NCBI GenBank assembly: GCA_902805475.1
Contig: CADCSX010000002.1
Coordinates: 2,542,001-2,606,000, forward strand
From: Entonaema liquescens
Lineage: Eukaryota > Ascomycota > Sordariomycetes > Xylariales > Xylariaceae
DNA: 64,000 bases
Direction of reading: 5' to 3'
Each line of letters opens with the position of its first letter. Position 1 is the first letter of the stretch. Shown here in pieces: positions 60,684 through 64,000 of the stretch. The translations under genes and the position numbers were made by a program. The notes beneath the pieces are model-generated. The model did not search any database. It was not told the origin of the DNA and was given only the letters and a program-made list of their open reading frames with translations.

Positions 60684-63337
60684 TCATCGGTTATTGAATG
60701 AGTCCTCTGGGAGGGAGAATACTCTATATGTCTGCATATCGTTCCCGAGCAGACAGACTCTAATGGGTACTTTGTCGCGCTCGGAACAAGCTTCTCTGAC
60801 TTCCATCTGGGCTGGTATAAAACTTGGCTCACAGGGCACCGCTACATTCATAAATGCGCTGGTAACTTGGTCATCGCTGAGAATGTGTGGTGTTATCTTG
60901 CTCCCTAGGGTATACGGCTGATACCCTAAGTCATCGGACTTGTGTGGTATTCTGATAATGCGCAGTTCCTGACCTACTGGGAGTTAGCGGCAACGGAAAG
61001 TTAAGCGGAACATCTTAAATTACCGTTCTGTGACCACAGGACGAGAAGACTATTGCCATTGAGAAATTTGAGATCGAGGACTTCTCCTGACCCAAGTGAC
61101 ATGCATGAGACTTGAGTTGTGGCAGAACTGCTAATCCCATTCAGCACACTGATGATGGTTCGGAAAATATATACTATTAAAGGAAAGTTAGTGGTGGCAA
61201 GAATAATTTTACTGGTGACTCGTACCGCTGCGCTTATCGCTTTCAGTTACCAGAGCAGTGTATGTTGGGGCCTGTGCCGTGTCCTGGAGAAAGCTGTTAG
61301 CGTCGTAGGAGCAATGTACTAGGTGTGTACATACCGAATTAGATGGAGCGGACATTACGACATCAAACTTCGAAATGTTACTCTCTACTTCGATGGCAGT
61401 TGGTTGGCCGAAACGCACGCCTCGCTTTTCCGCCTCGGCGATGCCTTCGAAGATAGCATTGGCCTTACCGTCCAGATAGCCACACAAGAATTCAACCTGG
61501 GCGAACGCGTCTTCGTCAGGCTGTTTAGCCTCCTGCTTGTTTAGTTGTTTACTAAGCAGTTCTAATAGAGAACTGCCGCTTTCGGCCTCTTTGCGGCTTC
61601 TTTCTGAGCTTTCTGCCGGGACGGTACTGAGATAGGTTCGCAAGGGGCTCGCTGCCATATACTGCTGAATATATGCCAGGACTTTTCCATGCTCCATTGT
61701 AGCCTCCTTCTCGGAGAGCTCCTCTACTGCTGATGGAGCTGCCAGCCTATCGATCTCGTGCCGAAGCCAGATCGAAAATGATTGGAACAGATCCAGCTCT
61801 TCCATGACGATTAGTAGAATCTTGTTTCCTACAAGCATCAAACAGGACACTATATCCATTACTTTGGCAATTTGCGCGCTGGTAAATCCGGGCTCTTCTT
61901 TTGACTCGTGAAAGCGCGCAATTCCGAGTAGACGGCTGAGGATTATACCCACGCGCTCAAGTGCCGGAAGGAAGTTCTCATGCACGAGACTTCGAAGCGC
62001 GTGGAGGCCTGACAAAACAGCCTTGTCCCAACGTTTATGACCCTGTACAACTTTTTAGTCTTGTGATTTTTACAGACTTATAAGTGAATGAATACATACC
62101 CGTTCCGCTAACTGGTCGACTAACCATTCCTTGACTTCCGGGAATGTATGACCAGTTACCACAGTATGGTATAGGGCCTGTCCGATACCCATCTCACCAT
62201 AGTTACCAGATTCACGTAGCGTCTCGTTTATGCTGTTTAAGAACCGAGTCGGAAGCTCCCGAGTTGACTGCCACTCGTGTATCATGTGTATTTGCACTTG
62301 TTTCACATATCTTAATAACTTTTGTAGCGTAGTCGTTTTTGACGCTAGCAATGATAGATTCTCGGGTGACGAGTGTATAAATGTTAGGTCTATAGGCACG
62401 AGATAGCTAGTTGTCGTCTTAGCTTCCCCAGACGGCTTAAACACAAGCATATGTGTCGATGAGTTAGGATGAGAGGCATGATGGCATAACTGTAGGGTGA
62501 TGTCCTTTCCAAGATTCTGTGGTAGAGCGTACTTGAACGTACCAATGGCAAAAGAGTTGTATATGCTAATGTGGATTTGCCCATCGCTGGTACCTACGAT
62601 CATCACATCGACGTTATCGCTGTCATAAGGGGCAAATGGTTGGAATAGGAACTCCAGCGACGCCCTCGTGGTAAATACGAACGAGTCATCCCTGGGACCT
62701 TGTTAGCTAGGTAGCTAAAACGACGAACTTGGTGTTGCTCCTTACCCCGACCCCCCGGATGCAGGTAAAGGGCTAAGCTTTGGCAGGGCGCTCTCAACCT
62801 CGAGAAAAGTCAGTTCCCGAGGGAGATCTACCGCTGTCTTCCTACTGCTTGGGAAGAGATCGCGGGATATAATATCCTCCCATGATATAGTAGAAGATGC
62901 AGGCGCCAAAGTCTGACGTTTCCCTGCATTGTTACGAGTCCACCCGATGCAAGTAATTCGGGACTTGCCCGCCTCGCATACTGGCATCTGGTGGACAGCC
63001 TTGTTTGTCTCTAAACCCATCAGTCTCACTACCCCATCGCTCCATCCCACCGCTAGAAATTGACCTGGTACGCGTCAGGTGACGAGCTATCACTTGCATC
63101 TGGAGGTGAAAGTAACTTACCGTCGGTTTTCCAACGGAGAGCCTCGACGGTGTCCCGTTCGCCACGTTGGCTACTTTTAGTAACAGCTTGGCCATTTGAC
63201 CGCCAGATCTGGAGTGTTCTCGAACCAGCTGCACCGGCGAAGAGCTCGATGGTAGGGTTATAAGTGAGAAGGCCGTTATGCGGCTTAGGATCGAGACGTA
63301 AATCGTTGCGGAGAGTGAGATCAATTGGTTCAGCCAT
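60684..63337 (-). CDS. apc4: Anaphase-promoting complex subunit 4
   Basis: A scaffold subunit of the APC/C ubiquitin ligase, nuclear, needed for anaphase and mitotic exit. Exons start 63121-63337 (MAEPIDLTLRNDLRL), 62746-63064, 62100-62691 and 61335-62042, all in frame. The N-terminal WD40 part has FLAVGWSDGVVRLMGLE and RITCIGWTRN; the APC4 helical domain has ALYHTVVTGHTFPEVKEWLVDQLAERGHKRWDK, the family's most conserved stretch (here split by an intron), then HENFLPALERVGIILSRL and AYIQQYM. Further 3' exons run through VLDLKFLNGNSLLVLW and the end SDDLGYQPYTLGSKI...SFNNR. The last two joins, near 61210 and 60990, could not be fixed by eye. An essential single-copy gene, so it marks a core syntenic edge beside the accessory region. 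Confidence 0.88.
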
Positions 63338-63800
63338 TGCTATTCCTGAGACTAGTAAATCTGAGAGTATCCGAAAGGGTGCTAATCATCGCGTATCATT
63401 TCGTAAGTTGGTGTTGCTATTCAGGAAGACTTTCTAGTTTCTTGCTGCTGCGATTTTGTTAAGGTTCATGAGATCACAGTGCGCCTGAACGGTGTGGAAG
63501 CTGCTTAAAGCACCTTAATTCGAAGGTGTACAATACAGTATTTATCACAACAAAGCACGGTATACATGATCTGTACTATTTTATACCTACCTAAGCTTCT
63601 AAAATCCGTAATAACAAAAAAAAAAAAAAAAACAACACTCTCATGGTCCTTAAGTTTATATTCCAAAAACGAGATTGATAACATCATTCACAGTCAATTA
63701 GCATGCTCTATCTGGCTACTGCTCTATATAACATCTTGCCTCAACCCCTTTTGGTGGCCGTTGCTCCATGCTGAATTCATTATATCCTGCCCAAGAATCG
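63338..63800. other. Intergenic with a poly-A tract
   Basis: About 460 bases upstream of APC4, with 17 consecutive A at 63616-63632 on the plus strand. No gene seen; the APC4 promoter is expected here. Confidence 0.4.
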
Positions 63801-64000
63801 TTACTCGACCAAATAGGACTCAGCTACGGACCTGACGTCTTTTGAGAAGGTCACTTCTTCGTTTTCTTCCACCAACGAAACAGATGTAACCTATATGAAT
63901 TGTTAACAAGATGAAAGGGATAGGTTGTGTGAGTATGATACTTACATCGACGTCAATGAAGGGTGTCGTCTTCGAGAACCGTACTTGCATGGGGAAGAAC
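63801..64000 (-). CDS. C-terminal end of an unidentified gene, 5' part outside window
   Basis: On the minus strand an exon enters from the right edge reading FPMQVRFSKTTPFIDVD, with a GTAAGT donor at 63945. After an intron ending ATATAG it resumes at 63890 with VTSVSLVEENEEVTF and stops at 63801. The join keeps frame and both sides look like coding sequence. Family not recognised; too little is in view. Confidence 0.4.

Noticed and set aside
1..64000. tRNA, rRNA, CRISPR arrays, operons or ribosome-binding sites
   Set aside because: No cloverleaf or rRNA sequence was noticed, and the window is eukaryotic, so prokaryotic features are not expected.

Overview
The window is nuclear DNA of a filamentous ascomycete (Pezizomycotina). 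The evidence is genes split by short introns (about 50-130 bases, GT..AG, often with a CTAAC/CTGAC-like branch site), PTH11-like receptor and reducing polyketide synthase families, fungal secreted glycoside hydrolases, and long AT-rich blocks of the kind left by repeat-induced point mutation (RIP). I cannot place it to genus.

Layout. 1-4.4 kb: a partial alpha/beta hydrolase, then a 2-oxoglutarate dioxygenase divergent from an ACMSD-type amidohydrolase. 6.4-10.1 kb: an O-methyltransferase divergent from a PTH11-like membrane receptor. 11.7-14.8 kb: a LURP-one/tubby-like protein and a six-cysteine small secreted protein whose intron holds an 828-bp transposon. 17.4-32.3 kb: an intact P450 and the wreck of a highly reducing polyketide synthase. 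32.9-34.1 kb: a GH43 enzyme. 36.8-41.9 kb: an MFS drug-type transporter and a GMC oxidoreductase. 43.4-50.7 kb: two small conserved-looking proteins, a six-hairpin glycosidase and a GH76 mannanase. 52.9-60.1 kb: an allantoate-permease-type MFS transporter, a TA-flanked RIPped element, a broken methyltransferase and an intact acyl-CoA-ligase-type enzyme. 60.7-64 kb: APC4, a housekeeping cell-cycle subunit, and one partial gene.

How it fits together. Oxygenase, decarboxylase-type amidohydrolase, O-methyltransferase, P450, PKS with C-methyltransferase, GMC oxidoreductase and MFS transporter resemble the parts of a secondary-metabolite cluster, but the PKS is dead, so this looks like a decayed cluster with orphan tailoring genes. 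The PKS carries a 3.46-kb element in its ketosynthase exon (8-bp target duplication), a clean inversion of about 505 bp across the KS-AT linker and AT start, several nonsense codons of C-to-T or G-to-A type, frame breaks, a ruined dehydratase motif and no visible acyl carrier domain.

The most interesting signals are: two copies of one transposon family, one a short lightly mutated deletion derivative and one a long copy mutated so that nearly all remaining C residues are in CpG and the two strands differ strongly; the intragenic PKS inversion; the transposon inside the effector-like gene's intron; and one-base length changes in homopolymer runs that break the frame of otherwise clean genes, which may be a sequence artefact. 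Exon boundaries were read by eye from splice signals and family conservation. No database search was run.
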